Positions 1 through 6,716 of a stretch of 17,264 nt of DNA are shown here, piece after piece. The DNA is from DASTCC01 sp035711465 (GTDB taxonomy: Bacteria > Acidobacteriota > Vicinamibacteria > Vicinamibacterales > SCN-69-37). Below the pieces are notes generated by a model. The model had not been told where the DNA came from. It searched no databases and saw only the letters and a list, made by a program, of their open reading frames with translations. Both the position numbers and the translations under genes were made by a program. The stretch's first letter is position 1, and every line of letters starts with the position of its first letter. The stretch spans positions 1-17,264 of the forward strand of contig DASTCC010000567.1 in NCBI GenBank assembly GCA_035711465.1. Direction: 5' to 3'.

Positions 1-22
1 GAACCCCGGAACCAAACGTTCA

Positions 23-1267
23 CTAAATGAGCAGGGTGGCCAGTCCAAGAAACATCCCCATGGACGCGACATCGGTGGCCGTCGTGAGGAAAATGCTCGA
101 CGCGGTCGCTGGATCGGCGCCGGCCTTGCGCAAGCCGAGCGGGATCATGGCGCCGGAAATGCCGGAGATGACGCAGCTGCCGACCATCGCCAGGCAGACG
201 ATGGCGGCGAGCATCAGCGGGCTGTCGGACGACTGCATCCGCGCGTAGATGTACATCCCGAGGCCGGCGACCAGGCCGGTGAGCGCGCCGTTCAGCAGGC
301 CGAGCAGCGCTTCCTTCATCACCAGCCGCCGTTCCCTGCCGCTCTTGAGCTCGCCGAGCGTCATCCCGCGCAGCGTCACCGCCAGCGCCTGACAGCCCGT
401 GTTGCCCGACTGGCCGGCCAGCACCGGCAGGAACACCGCGAGGACCACGAGGCGATCGATCGTGTCCTGGAAGATCCCGACGACGGCGGCGGCGACGAAG
501 GCGGTGATCAGGTTGAGCTGCAGCCACGGATGGCGCATCTTCAGGCTGCGCGGCCACGCCGTGGCGAGCCGCTCCTCCTTCTCGACACCGACCATCGCGC
601 CGGCCTGGGCGCTGATCTCGAACGCCTGCTGCCGGAACAGATTCTGTCCGCGCACCATGCCGACCAGCCGTCCCTGTTCGTCGGTGACGGGATAGACCGG
701 GTAGTGCTTCGTCACGACCTCGCGCATCGCGTCGACGAGCGGCGTCTGGGGATGCAGGCTGAACGGCTTCGCCACCATGATCGCGGTCAGCGGCTGCATC
801 GGATCGGCGAAGAGCAGCTCGCGGAACGTGATGACGCCGACGAGACGGCCGTCCTCCTCGGTCACGAAGCCGTAGGTGATGAACGCCTGCCGCACCAGCT
901 CCTGGAGATCGGCCACCGTTTCGGCGACCGTCGCCGTCGGCCGGAACGTCGCCAGCGGCGGCTCCATCAGCCGGCCGACCGAGCCCTCCGGATATTCGTG
1001 CTGCTTCAGCCACTGCTCGCCGAATCCCGGCGGCGCCGCGACGACGATCGCCTGGCGGCGCTCGTCGGGAAACTGCCAGAGGATGTCGATGGCCGCCGCC
1101 GGTGTCCCGATCGCGAGCGCCTGCGCGACGGCGTCGTCCGGTTCGTGGCGGAGCAGTTTGGCGGCTTCGAACGGCGGAAGGACCGAAAGCCGGGCGGCGA
1201 GCTCGGCGGCGCGTGGCGACGCGACCGGCTGTTTGATCGTCGGAGCTGCGGCGTCTGGCGTCGGCAT
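23..1267 (-). CDS. mgtE: MgtE-family magnesium transporter
   Basis: Predicted Mg2+ channel/transporter of the inner membrane, 414 residues. The order is a short N-terminal helical MgtE_N-like region (about 20-95), two CBS domains (about 100-155 and 160-215), a connecting helix, and a membrane domain from about 250 to the end. The membrane part carries the family signature PVLAGQSGNTGCQA (281-294) and a last helix with TATDVASMG, whose Asp399 matches the conserved pore aspartate of MgtE. The protein is somewhat shorter than the usual ~450 residues, the missing part being in the N domain. The ATG start has an AGGA 8 nt upstream. It lies 21 nt after the cyclodeaminase stop, so it is probably the last gene of a minus-strand operon, although Mg2+ transport has no obvious link to histidine breakdown. 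In known MgtE the CBS domains sense cytosolic Mg2+ and gate the pore; that is family knowledge. Confidence 0.93.
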   Translation of the reverse strand: MPTPDAAAPTIKQPVASPRAAELAARLSVLPPFEAAKLLRHEPDDAVAQALAIGTPAAAIDILWQFPDERRQAIVVAAPPGFGEQWLKQHEYPEGSVGRLMEPPLATFRPTATVAETVADLQELVRQAFITYGFVTEEDGRLVGVITFRELLFADPMQPLTAIMVAKPFSLHPQTPLVDAMREVVTKHYPVYPVTDEQGRLVGMVRGQNLFRQQAFEISAQAGAMVGVEKEERLATAWPRSLKMRHPWLQLNLITAFVAAAVVGIFQDTIDRLVVLAVFLPVLAGQSGNTGCQALAVTLRGMTLGELKSGRERRLVMKEALLGLLNGALTGLVAGLGMYIYARMQSSDSPLMLAAIVCLAMVGSCVISGISGAMIPLGLRKAGADPATASSIFLTTATDVASMGMFLGLATLLI

Positions 1268-1288
1268 GGTGAGTCCTGAAGCGAGATG

Positions 1289-1978
1289 TTATTCAGGTGG
1301 CACGTGCTTGCCGGTCGGGGATATCACTCCCAGCCGCGTTCCAGTCGCCTTCATCAGATCGGCGATGCCGGCATCGCGCATGACATCCATCCAGGCCTCG
1401 GTGTTCTCTTTCGTGATCCGGCGCATCTCCGCGACGATGGCGTCAACCACCGCTGCGTCCTTGATGCTCCCCAGATTGATCTCGACGTTGAACCACGCGC
1501 TCTGCATACCCGCCCCGAGGGCCTGGAGTGCCACCGCGATGTCGCTCTTCGCGGACAGGTTGCCATATTGCGCAACCGCGCGACCGCTGCGGACGACGGC
1601 GCTGCAGACCCGCGCGGTTTCGAGCGGCACCTCGGCGGCGATGCGCATCGCATCCTGGATCGCCGCCGTGCGGGCCGCTTTCTCGTCGTCGGTCGCCTTG
1701 GGCTTTTTGAACGCGGCGACGACGAGATCGTAGGCGGCGGCGTCGCGATCGATGAGCGCGGTGAGCGCGCGCTGGTGATCGATCAGCGCCGCCCGCGCCG
1801 CATCGAGCGCCTTGCGCTCGTCCTCCGCGCCGGTCCGGGTCTTCGGCAGCCCGGCCACCATCGCGAGCAGCGACGCGCCGAGCGCGCCCATCAGCGCCGC
1901 GGCGGATCCGCCGCCGGGTGTCGGATCCGGTGAGCTGAACGCGTCGAGCAGCGCCGGCAGTGGCTTCTCAGCGAGCAT
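1289..1978 (-). CDS. fchA: Formimino-THF cyclodeaminase / methenyl-THF cyclohydrolase family protein
   Basis: Stand-alone protein of the FTCD C-terminal family (229 residues), which releases ammonia from 5-formimino-tetrahydrofolate to give 5,10-methenyl-THF, or acts as methenyl-THF cyclohydrolase in the FchA subgroup. The folate-binding glycine-rich motif PTPGGGSAAAL is at 19-29 and the second conserved stretch NLSAKSDIAVAL at 140-151; the rest is the expected all-helical fold. The ATG lies inside the 3' end of hutI (11-nt overlap, positions 1968-1978) with an AAGGGA ribosome site about 8 nt upstream, so the two are translationally coupled. This pairing supports a role in moving the formimino group of histidine into the folate pool. 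Sequence alone does not separate cyclodeaminase from cyclohydrolase activity. No formiminotransferase domain is fused or adjacent. Confidence 0.88.
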   Translation of the reverse strand: MLAEKPLPALLDAFSSPDPTPGGGSAAALMGALGASLLAMVAGLPKTRTGAEDERKALDAARAALIDHQRALTALIDRDAAAYDLVVAAFKKPKATDDEKAARTAAIQDAMRIAAEVPLETARVCSAVVRSGRAVAQYGNLSAKSDIAVALQALGAGMQSAWFNVEINLGSIKDAAVVDAIVAEMRRITKENTEAWMDVMRDAGIADLMKATGTRLGVISPTGKHVPPE

Positions 1979-3242
1979 GCGAAATCCCTTCGAGATGTCC
2001 GGAGACGACGCGGCCTTTCTTGATCACCGCGGCGATCGATCCGGCGTTGATGCGGAGCAGGTTGATCGCCGGGCCGTCGACGAGCACGGCGTCGAACGGT
2101 TTGCCGGCCTCGAGGCTGCCGGCGACCTGGTGCCGATCGAGCGAGTAGGCAGCGTTGAGGGTGGCGGCGACGAGCGCCTCTTCGAACGTCATGTTCATCG
2201 CGAAGCACGCCAGCGTCATCGCGAACGGCATCGACGGCGAGAAGCCGCCGCCGGGATTGACGTCGGTCGCGAGCGCGACCGGCACGCCGGCGGCGATCAG
2301 GTCGCGGGCCGGCGCGAAGCGGCCGAGCTTGAGATGGAACGCGGCGCAGGGGAGCAGCGTCGCGACCACGCCACCCGCGGCGAGCGCGGCGATGCCCTCG
2401 GCGTCGACGTGGACGAGGTGATCGGCCGAGCGCGCACCGACCGCGGCCGCGACCTGCGAGCCGCCGCTCGCCGCCAGCTCGTCGGCATGGATCCGCGGCT
2501 TCATGCCGGCGCGCACGCCGGCCTCGAGAATCGCCGTCGATTCCTCCGGCGTGAAGAAGCCGCGATCGCAGAACACGTCGCACCACTCGGCGAGCGGCGC
2601 GGCCGCCGGAATCATCTCGTCGATCACCAGATCGACGAACGCCGCCTGACGGCCGCGATACTCGGGCGGCACTTCGTGGGCGCCGATGAACGTCGGCACC
2701 AGGTCGATCGGCTGCGCGTGCCCGAGCCCGGCAATCACCCGCAGCATCCGCGCTTCGCTCTCCGTCGTCAGCCCGTAGCCGCTCTTCGCTTCGGCCGTCG
2801 TCGTGCCTGCCGCGAGCATCTCGGCCAGCCGAAGCGCCGTCGCCGTGGCCAGGTCGCCGTCGCTCGCGGCGCGCGTCGCCTGCACGGTCGAGAGAATGCC
2901 GCCGCCGGCCGCCGCGATTTCCGCGTAGCTGGCGCCGCCGAGACGCCGACGGAGCTCGTCGCGGCGATCGCCGGCGAAAACGACGTGCGTATGCGGGTCG
3001 ACGAAACCGGGGACGAGCGAATACCCGGCGCCGTCCGCGATCGCCGTCGCCGCGTCGATCTGCACCGCGCCCCTGACCTGCGCGGTCGTGCCGGCGGCGA
3101 GGATGACGCCGTCGTCAGCGCAGGCGACTGCGCCGTCGGCGATGAACGTGATGTCGCGCTGGCGGGCGCCGGCGCGCGGCGCCGGTCCGGGAACGACGTA
3201 GAGCTGATCGAGATGTTCGACGAGCAACGTGGCGACGGGCAT
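1968..3242 (-). CDS. hutI: Imidazolonepropionase HutI
   Basis: Cytosolic amidohydrolase that opens 4-imidazolone-5-propanoate to N-formimino-L-glutamate, third step of histidine degradation. The 424 residues match the family length. Metal and active-site landmarks are visible: VDPHTHVVFAGDR with His84/His86, GAHEVPPEYRGR near 188-198, IHADE with His252, SADHLVH with His275, and LATDVNPGGG with Asp327. The ATG at 3242 is preceded at 3254-3259 by TATGAT (minus strand), a likely -10 element that would leave only a very short leader; no convincing Shine-Dalgarno is seen. It overlaps the cyclodeaminase gene downstream. Other hut genes (hutH, hutU) are not in this window, so this is either a split pathway or a partial cluster. 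Confidence 0.95.
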   Translation of the reverse strand: MPVATLLVEHLDQLYVVPGPAPRAGARQRDITFIADGAVACADDGVILAAGTTAQVRGAVQIDAATAIADGAGYSLVPGFVDPHTHVVFAGDRRDELRRRLGGASYAEIAAAGGGILSTVQATRAASDGDLATATALRLAEMLAAGTTTAEAKSGYGLTTESEARMLRVIAGLGHAQPIDLVPTFIGAHEVPPEYRGRQAAFVDLVIDEMIPAAAPLAEWCDVFCDRGFFTPEESTAILEAGVRAGMKPRIHADELAASGGSQVAAAVGARSADHLVHVDAEGIAALAAGGVVATLLPCAAFHLKLGRFAPARDLIAAGVPVALATDVNPGGGFSPSMPFAMTLACFAMNMTFEEALVAATLNAAYSLDRHQVAGSLEAGKPFDAVLVDGPAINLLRINAGSIAAVIKKGRVVSGHLEGISHAR

Positions 3243-3286
3243 CGAGCGCGACGATCATAGAACGAAACGCCGCCGGTCCGGCCGGA

Positions 3287-3586
3287 TCAGGCGAGGCCGA
3301 GCCGCGTCCGGACCTCGTCGACCGTGAGGCCGTCGACGGCACTCGTCTTGTTGCGTCCGGTGTCGCCGGCGACGATGGCGATCGTCCGGCGCGGGATGCC
3401 GAGCTGCTCCGCCAGGGCAGCGACGACCGCGTCGTTGGCGGCGCCGTCCACCGGCGGCGCCGAGACGCGGACGAGCAGACGCGCGTCGCGGACGCCGTCG
3501 ATTTTGGTGCGCGGCGCGCGCGGGATCACGCGCAGGTCGACGCGGACGGTGCCGCCGGCCGCGCGCACGGGCGATCCGTCACCCAC
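3287..3586 (-). CDS. DUF167 / YggU family protein
   Basis: Small (99 residues) member of the DUF167/YggU family, a conserved alpha/beta protein of unknown function. The signature is clear: RVIPRAPRTKIDG near 19-31, VRVSAPPVDGAANDAVV near 39-55, then LAEQLGIPRRTIAIVAGDTG and NKTSAVDG. The start chosen is GTG at 3586, one base after the yggS stop codon (TGA at 3590-3588). The stop itself forms part of TGAGGTG, which may act as ribosome site or allow termination-reinitiation. The gene order yggS-yggU is shared with many bacteria (in E. coli with yggT between), which supports both calls. No biochemical role can be assigned. Confidence 0.88.
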   Translation of the reverse strand: MGDGSPVRAAGGTVRVDLRVIPRAPRTKIDGVRDARLLVRVSAPPVDGAANDAVVAALAEQLGIPRRTIAIVAGDTGRNKTSAVDGLTVDEVRTRLGLA

Positions 3587-3587
3587 C

Positions 3588-4301
3588 TCACGCGGCTCCC
3601 GGCGCGCGCTTGCCGAAGATCGCGGTGCCGACGCGGACGATCGTCGAGCCTTCCTCGATCGCCACTTCGAAGTCGTGGCTCATGCCCATCGACAGGTGGC
3701 GGAGCACGCTCGGGTCGACGCCGCGGCCGACGAGGCGATCGCGCAGGTCGCGCAGGCGCCGGAACCACGGCCGCGAGTCTTCGGGATTGTCCGGAAAGGG
3801 CGGCAGGATCATCAGGCCCTGAAGATCGACGCCGGGCGCGCGAGTCGCGGCCTCGACGATCGTCATCACGTCGTCCTCCGTGGCGCCGTGCTTCGTCGCT
3901 TCGCCGGCGAGATCGACCTGGATCAGCACGCGCGGCCGGACGCCGGCGTCACGGGCCGCGGCGTCGATCTTCTGGAGCAGCGGCAGGCTGTCAATCGATT
4001 CGATGCAGGCGAACGCCGGCGCTGCCTTCTTCGCCTTGTTGGACTGGAGATGACCGATGAGATGCCACTCGAGATCGAGATCGGCCAGCGACGGCTGTTT
4101 GTCGAGCGCTTCCTGAACTTTGTTCTCGCCGAACGCGCGCTGGCCGGCGCGTGCGGCCTCGCGCACGGCTTCGGGCGGGAAGGTCTTGGAAACGGCGACG
4201 AGCTGGATGTCGGCGGAAGATCGGTGAGACCGATGCGCCGCCGCGTCGATGCGGCGGCGCACGTCCTGGAGCTGACTGGCAATGTCCGCGCCTGGCGGCA
4301 T
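3588..4301 (-). CDS. yggS: YggS-family PLP homeostasis protein
   Basis: Pyridoxal-phosphate binding protein (PLPBP/YggS family) that buffers PLP and affects amino-acid homeostasis; no enzymatic reaction is established for the family. The 237 residues form one alanine-racemase-like barrel. Seen are LVAVSKT with the PLP lysine Lys39, FGENKVQE (57-64), WHLIGHLQSNK (79-89), LMILPPF, and the phosphate-binding end LSMGMSHDFEVAI (203-215) followed by VRVGTAIFG. The frame stays open far upstream on this strand, but the family N-terminus and the end of the preceding TPR gene (stop at 4304-4306) fix the ATG at 4301, two bases after that stop. It is probably co-transcribed with the TPR gene and the DUF167 gene. 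Confidence 0.94.
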   Translation of the reverse strand: MPPGADIASQLQDVRRRIDAAAHRSHRSSADIQLVAVSKTFPPEAVREAARAGQRAFGENKVQEALDKQPSLADLDLEWHLIGHLQSNKAKKAAPAFACIESIDSLPLLQKIDAAARDAGVRPRVLIQVDLAGEATKHGATEDDVMTIVEAATRAPGVDLQGLMILPPFPDNPEDSRPWFRRLRDLRDRLVGRGVDPSVLRHLSMGMSHDFEVAIEEGSTIVRVGTAIFGKRAPGAA

Positions 4302-4303
4302 TG

Positions 4304-5335
4304 CTACTTGATCTGGGCGAGCAGGGCCTTGGCGGTGTCCGCGTGTTCGCCGCTCGGGGCGAGCTTGAGGTACTCCTGCAGCGGCGCCTTGGCCTGCGGC
4401 AGCTTGCCCTGGCTGACGAGCGTCATGCCGAGCCAGTAATGAGCGTCGGCCATCCTCGGGTCGAGCTTCACGGCGCGTTCGAACTGCGCCTGGGCTTCGG
4501 CCGGCTTGGACGCGTTCCAGAGGATGATGCCCTGGTTGTAAACCTGCTCCGCGTTGCCGCCCGAAGGCGCTCCGGCGGCTCCAGCCGCGCCGGCGGGCGC
4601 GGCGCCGCCCATCAGCTCGCTGGCCTTCGAGGCCATTTCGCTCGCCTTGTCGAACTGCTTCTTGCTGTTGTAGATCGTCGCCAGGGCGCCGTAGGCGGCG
4701 CCGTTCTTCGGATCGAGCTCGATGGCCTTGAGGTAGGACTTCTCGGCGTTGTCGAGGTCCTGCTTCTTCGAGTAGATGTCGCCGAGCTTGGCGTGGCAGG
4801 CCGCGCAGTTCGGTTCCTCGGCGATGATCCCGTTCACCTTGGTGACCGCTTCGTCGTAGTTGCCGGCGTCGAACGCGGCGTTCGACTCCTCGAAGAGCTT
4901 GGCTAGCTTCTCCTGACGCTCGTTGCGTTTCTTGACTTCCTCGGCGCTGAGCGTCGGGTCGACGCGCGCGGCGGCGCCGCCGCCGGCCACGATCTTGATG
5001 TCCTCGATCGCCGTCATCTCGCCGATGCGCACGCGCGCGCCGGGATAGCGGCCGCTGAGCTCGCCCTTCTTGACCGTGATCGTCCAGCTGCCCGGCCGGG
5101 CGGGCATGCCCGTCTTCACCCACTGACCGCGCGAGTCGGTCTTGGTCGTCAGCTGCTGGGTGATGTCGCCGACGAAGTCGAAGGTGATCTCGGCATCGGC
5201 GACCGGCTTGCCTTCGGCGTCGACGACCTTGCCACGCAGCGACCCTACCTGGGCCAGCGCCGGCAGCGCGGTCACGGCAACGAACGCCAGCGCGAGCGCA
5301 CCTTGCAGCAGCCCCTTTGTGAGAGTCAGTCTCAT
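4304..5335 (-). CDS. Exported TPR protein with carboxypeptidase-regulatory-like domain
   Basis: A 343-residue secreted or periplasmic protein. Residues 1-28 are a clear signal peptide (positively charged start, hydrophobic core, ALPALA then Gln29). Residues ~32-117 resemble a CarboxypepD_reg/SpaA-like beta sandwich (GSLRGKVVDAEGKPVADAEI). A charged coiled segment (130-150) leads into tetratricopeptide repeats at about 146-175, 178-210, 212-243, 262-293 and 296-327, interrupted by a low-complexity Ala/Gly/Pro linker (243-259). Residues 177-181 read CAACH, a CXXCH sequence. The ATG at 5335 is preferred over an in-frame ATG 18 codons upstream because it starts the signal peptide and has AGGAGG six bases ahead. 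TPRs imply protein-protein contacts; the partner is unknown. It heads the yggS/DUF167 group with a 2-nt gap to yggS. Confidence 0.85.
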   Translation of the reverse strand: MRLTLTKGLLQGALALAFVAVTALPALAQVGSLRGKVVDAEGKPVADAEITFDFVGDITQQLTTKTDSRGQWVKTGMPARPGSWTITVKKGELSGRYPGARVRIGEMTAIEDIKIVAGGGAAARVDPTLSAEEVKKRNERQEKLAKLFEESNAAFDAGNYDEAVTKVNGIIAEEPNCAACHAKLGDIYSKKQDLDNAEKSYLKAIELDPKNGAAYGALATIYNSKKQFDKASEMASKASELMGGAAPAGAAGAAGAPSGGNAEQVYNQGIILWNASKPAEAQAQFERAVKLDPRMADAHYWLGMTLVSQGKLPQAKAPLQEYLKLAPSGEHADTAKALLAQIK

Positions 5336-5341
5336 TGGTCC

Positions 5342-5347
5342 CCTCCT
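5342..5347 (-). promoter_or_regulatory. Strong ribosome binding site of the TPR gene
   Basis: Minus-strand AGGAGG, six bases before the ATG at 5335. It is the best Shine-Dalgarno sequence in the window and decides the start in favour of the signal-peptide methionine. Confidence 0.8.
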
Positions 5348-5363
5348 GACCAGATGTCTGGTC
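5348..5363. promoter_or_regulatory. 16-bp dyad beside the TPR gene ribosome site
   Basis: GACCAGATGTCTGGTC has two perfect 7-bp arms (5348-5354 and 5357-5363) around a 2-bp centre. It touches the ribosome site and lies just downstream of the likely -10 element, where an operator or a small 5'-leader hairpin would act. With a 2-nt loop a hairpin is strained, so a protein-binding dyad is more likely. Function is inferred from position only. Confidence 0.4.
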
Positions 5364-5366
5364 CCA

Positions 5367-5372
5367 AGTTTA
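5367..5372 (-). promoter_or_regulatory. Putative -10 element of the TPR-yggS-DUF167 group
   Basis: Minus-strand TAAACT fits TAnnnT and would start RNA near 5360, inside the 16-bp dyad, about 25 bases before the ATG. No good -35 hexamer is visible 17 bases further upstream. It lies in the 123-bp gap between the nuclease gene and the TPR gene. Confidence 0.35.
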
Positions 5373-5458
5373 CACCCGGCCCTTGCCACGGTTGAGGCGC
5401 GGAACAGTTGAGACTACGCCCGCTCGGGCACTCGGCGTTTACCGAAGGCGGCCCGCGA

Positions 5459-5875
5459 TCAGAGCTGGCCGTTGTTGGCGAGCCGCACGAAAGCTTCCAG
5501 GGTGACGACGCGAACCAGTTCCGCGTGCACCAGATGGTCGGCAAGCCGGCCCGAGGTGTAGTACTCGCGAAGGCTCCAGCCATCGCCGCCGAGCACCAGA
5601 TAGGCGCGATTTCCGCCGCCGGCGCGGACGGCGTCCGCCAGGCACATCACCTCGAACGGCACTTTCTGTTCGGCGGTCCCGCCCGTCTGCTGCCACTTCA
5701 GCGAGACAAGCACGGCCTCGGACCCTCGCGTCGCGACCGCATCCACCTTGTGAACGCCACCCCCGCACCGTTGGCCGACGAGCTGCTGTGTCTGGGCAGC
5801 ATAGCCGCCCCGAGCCAGCGCCGGCAGCACCATCGCTTCGAGGACACCGCCGGTGTTCGTGTTCCGCGGGCTCAC
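5459..5875 (-). CDS. Small PD-(D/E)XK-like nuclease, probable type II restriction enzyme
   Basis: A 138-residue protein starting at GTG 5875, whose first bases overlap the methyltransferase stop (4-nt overlap GTGA, 5872-5875), so the two are co-translated. The layout fits a single minimal PD-(D/E)XK fold: N-terminal helix (TNTGGVLEAMVLPAL), then GGGVHKVDAVATR with a likely metal-binding Asp45, then EAVLVSLKWQQTGGTAEQK with Lys60, then helix KVPFEVMCLADAV, strand AYLVLGGDGW and helix SLREYYTSGRLADHL. The residue two before the lysine is Ser58 instead of Asp/Glu; Glu69 or Glu75 in the following segment may supply the missing acid. I believe it resembles the stand-alone nucleases paired with Dam-type methyltransferases (PDDEXK_11-like, from memory). 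Partner context strongly suggests the restriction half of an R-M pair. Confidence 0.72.
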   Translation of the reverse strand: MSPRNTNTGGVLEAMVLPALARGGYAAQTQQLVGQRCGGGVHKVDAVATRGSEAVLVSLKWQQTGGTAEQKVPFEVMCLADAVRAGGGNRAYLVLGGDGWSLREYYTSGRLADHLVHAELVRVVTLEAFVRLANNGQL

Positions 5876-6648
5876 AGATTACGGGTGCCGATGATCTCGC
5901 GTGCCGGCGTCCGGTCGCCGGTGCAGCTGATGCGTCTGGGCGCATCGAGGAAATCGACGGTGTAGCCAAGGCGCCGATAGAGCGCCTCGACGCGATCGGT
6001 GGCCTGGTTGACGAGCACGACCGGACCGCGATGCTTCGCGAGCCACACCGCGGTTCGTTCCTGGTCGACCCAGGTGAATCCGCCTTGCGAGTAGTGTGTG
6101 AACTCGACGTCGTATGGCGGATCGGCGTAGACGAAGTCCCCTCGCTCGAGCTCGAGGGTCTCGAAGTCGCCGCATCTGAACTCCCAGCCGTCGAAGGCCG
6201 CCGGGTAGGCTGCGAAGTCGTGTACGTATCCGATGTTCTTGTAGCGTCCGAAGGGGACGTTGAACTCGCCTTTGTTGTTGAAGCGGCAGAGTCCGTTGTA
6301 TCCGGTGCGGTTGAGATAGTAGAAGAGCAGCGCTGCCTCCGACGACTCCGCCTGGCCGCCGGCCAGCAGGTCGTTGAAGCGCGTGCGATGCCGATAGTAC
6401 GCGCGCTCCTCGTTCTTCATCGGCCAGGTGACGCTGAGGCCCCGCTGCAGCCAGCGATAGAAATTGATGAGGTGCGGATTGGCGTCGTTCAGGATCGCCC
6501 GCGCCGGCGAGAGGCCCAGTGCGACCGCCAGGCCGCCACAGAACGGTTCGACCAGTCGCGCGCGCGAGTGTTCGGCCCACTTCGGGAGCAGGTGCGGCAC
6601 CTGCCAGCGCTTCCCGCCGGCCCATTTCAGAGGCGGCCTCACTCCCAC
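5872..6648 (-). CDS. Dam-family DNA adenine-N6 methyltransferase
   Basis: SAM-dependent m6A DNA methyltransferase of the D12/alpha class, 258 residues. Motif X PPLKWAGGK (5-13), motif I VEPFCGGLAVAL (33-44), the acidic LNDANPHLI (53-61), catalytic DPPY (176-179) and the C-terminal RRISCTGDRTPAREI block are all present. The target loop LNRTGYNGLCRFNNKGEF and NVPFGRY (112-136) is very close to the loop of E. coli Dam that reads GATC, so a GATC or GAT-containing site is predicted; this is inference. The start is GTG at 6648 (a second GTG at 6642 is possible). Its stop overlaps the nuclease GTG. Local GC is visibly lower in places (for example 6241-6300, about 55%) than in neighbouring genes, in keeping with acquisition by transfer. 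Confidence 0.92.
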   Translation of the reverse strand: MGVRPPLKWAGGKRWQVPHLLPKWAEHSRARLVEPFCGGLAVALGLSPARAILNDANPHLINFYRWLQRGLSVTWPMKNEERAYYRHRTRFNDLLAGGQAESSEAALLFYYLNRTGYNGLCRFNNKGEFNVPFGRYKNIGYVHDFAAYPAAFDGWEFRCGDFETLELERGDFVYADPPYDVEFTHYSQGGFTWVDQERTAVWLAKHRGPVVLVNQATDRVEALYRRLGYTVDFLDAPRRISCTGDRTPAREIIGTRNL

Positions 6649-6674
6649 GGGCGCGACGTCGACATGCGAACGCT

Positions 6675-6680
6675 AGTCTA
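6675..6680 (-). promoter_or_regulatory. Putative -10 element of the R-M pair
   Basis: Minus-strand TAGACT fits TAnnnT in the 68-bp gap after dinG and would give a leader of about 20 bases before the GTG at 6648. Upstream of it the plus strand carries GTCAGA at 6694-6699 and 6704-6709 and GTCAGG at 6716-6721, spaced 10 and 12 bases. No good -35 is seen, so this is weak. Confidence 0.25.
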
Positions 6681-6716
6681 CCTGATGGTGCGTGTCAGAC
6701 CTGGTCAGAGCGGCGG

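Noticed and set aside
1..22. Terminator or gene downstream of mgtE
   Set aside because: Only 22 bases are available; no hairpin or coding signal is seen.
4302..5123. Long in-frame N-terminal extension of YggS
   Set aside because: The extension is the out-of-frame shadow of the TPR gene; YggS homology begins at the ATG at 4301.
5418..5429. GCCCGCTCGGGC hairpin after the nuclease gene as a terminator
   Set aside because: The stem is only 5 bp with a 2-nt loop and no T-run follows.
5408..5965. Plus-strand open frame of 185 codons opposite the nuclease gene
   Set aside because: It is antisense to the nuclease and methyltransferase, shows no family motifs, and has the Arg/Pro/Ala-rich make-up of a high-GC shadow frame.
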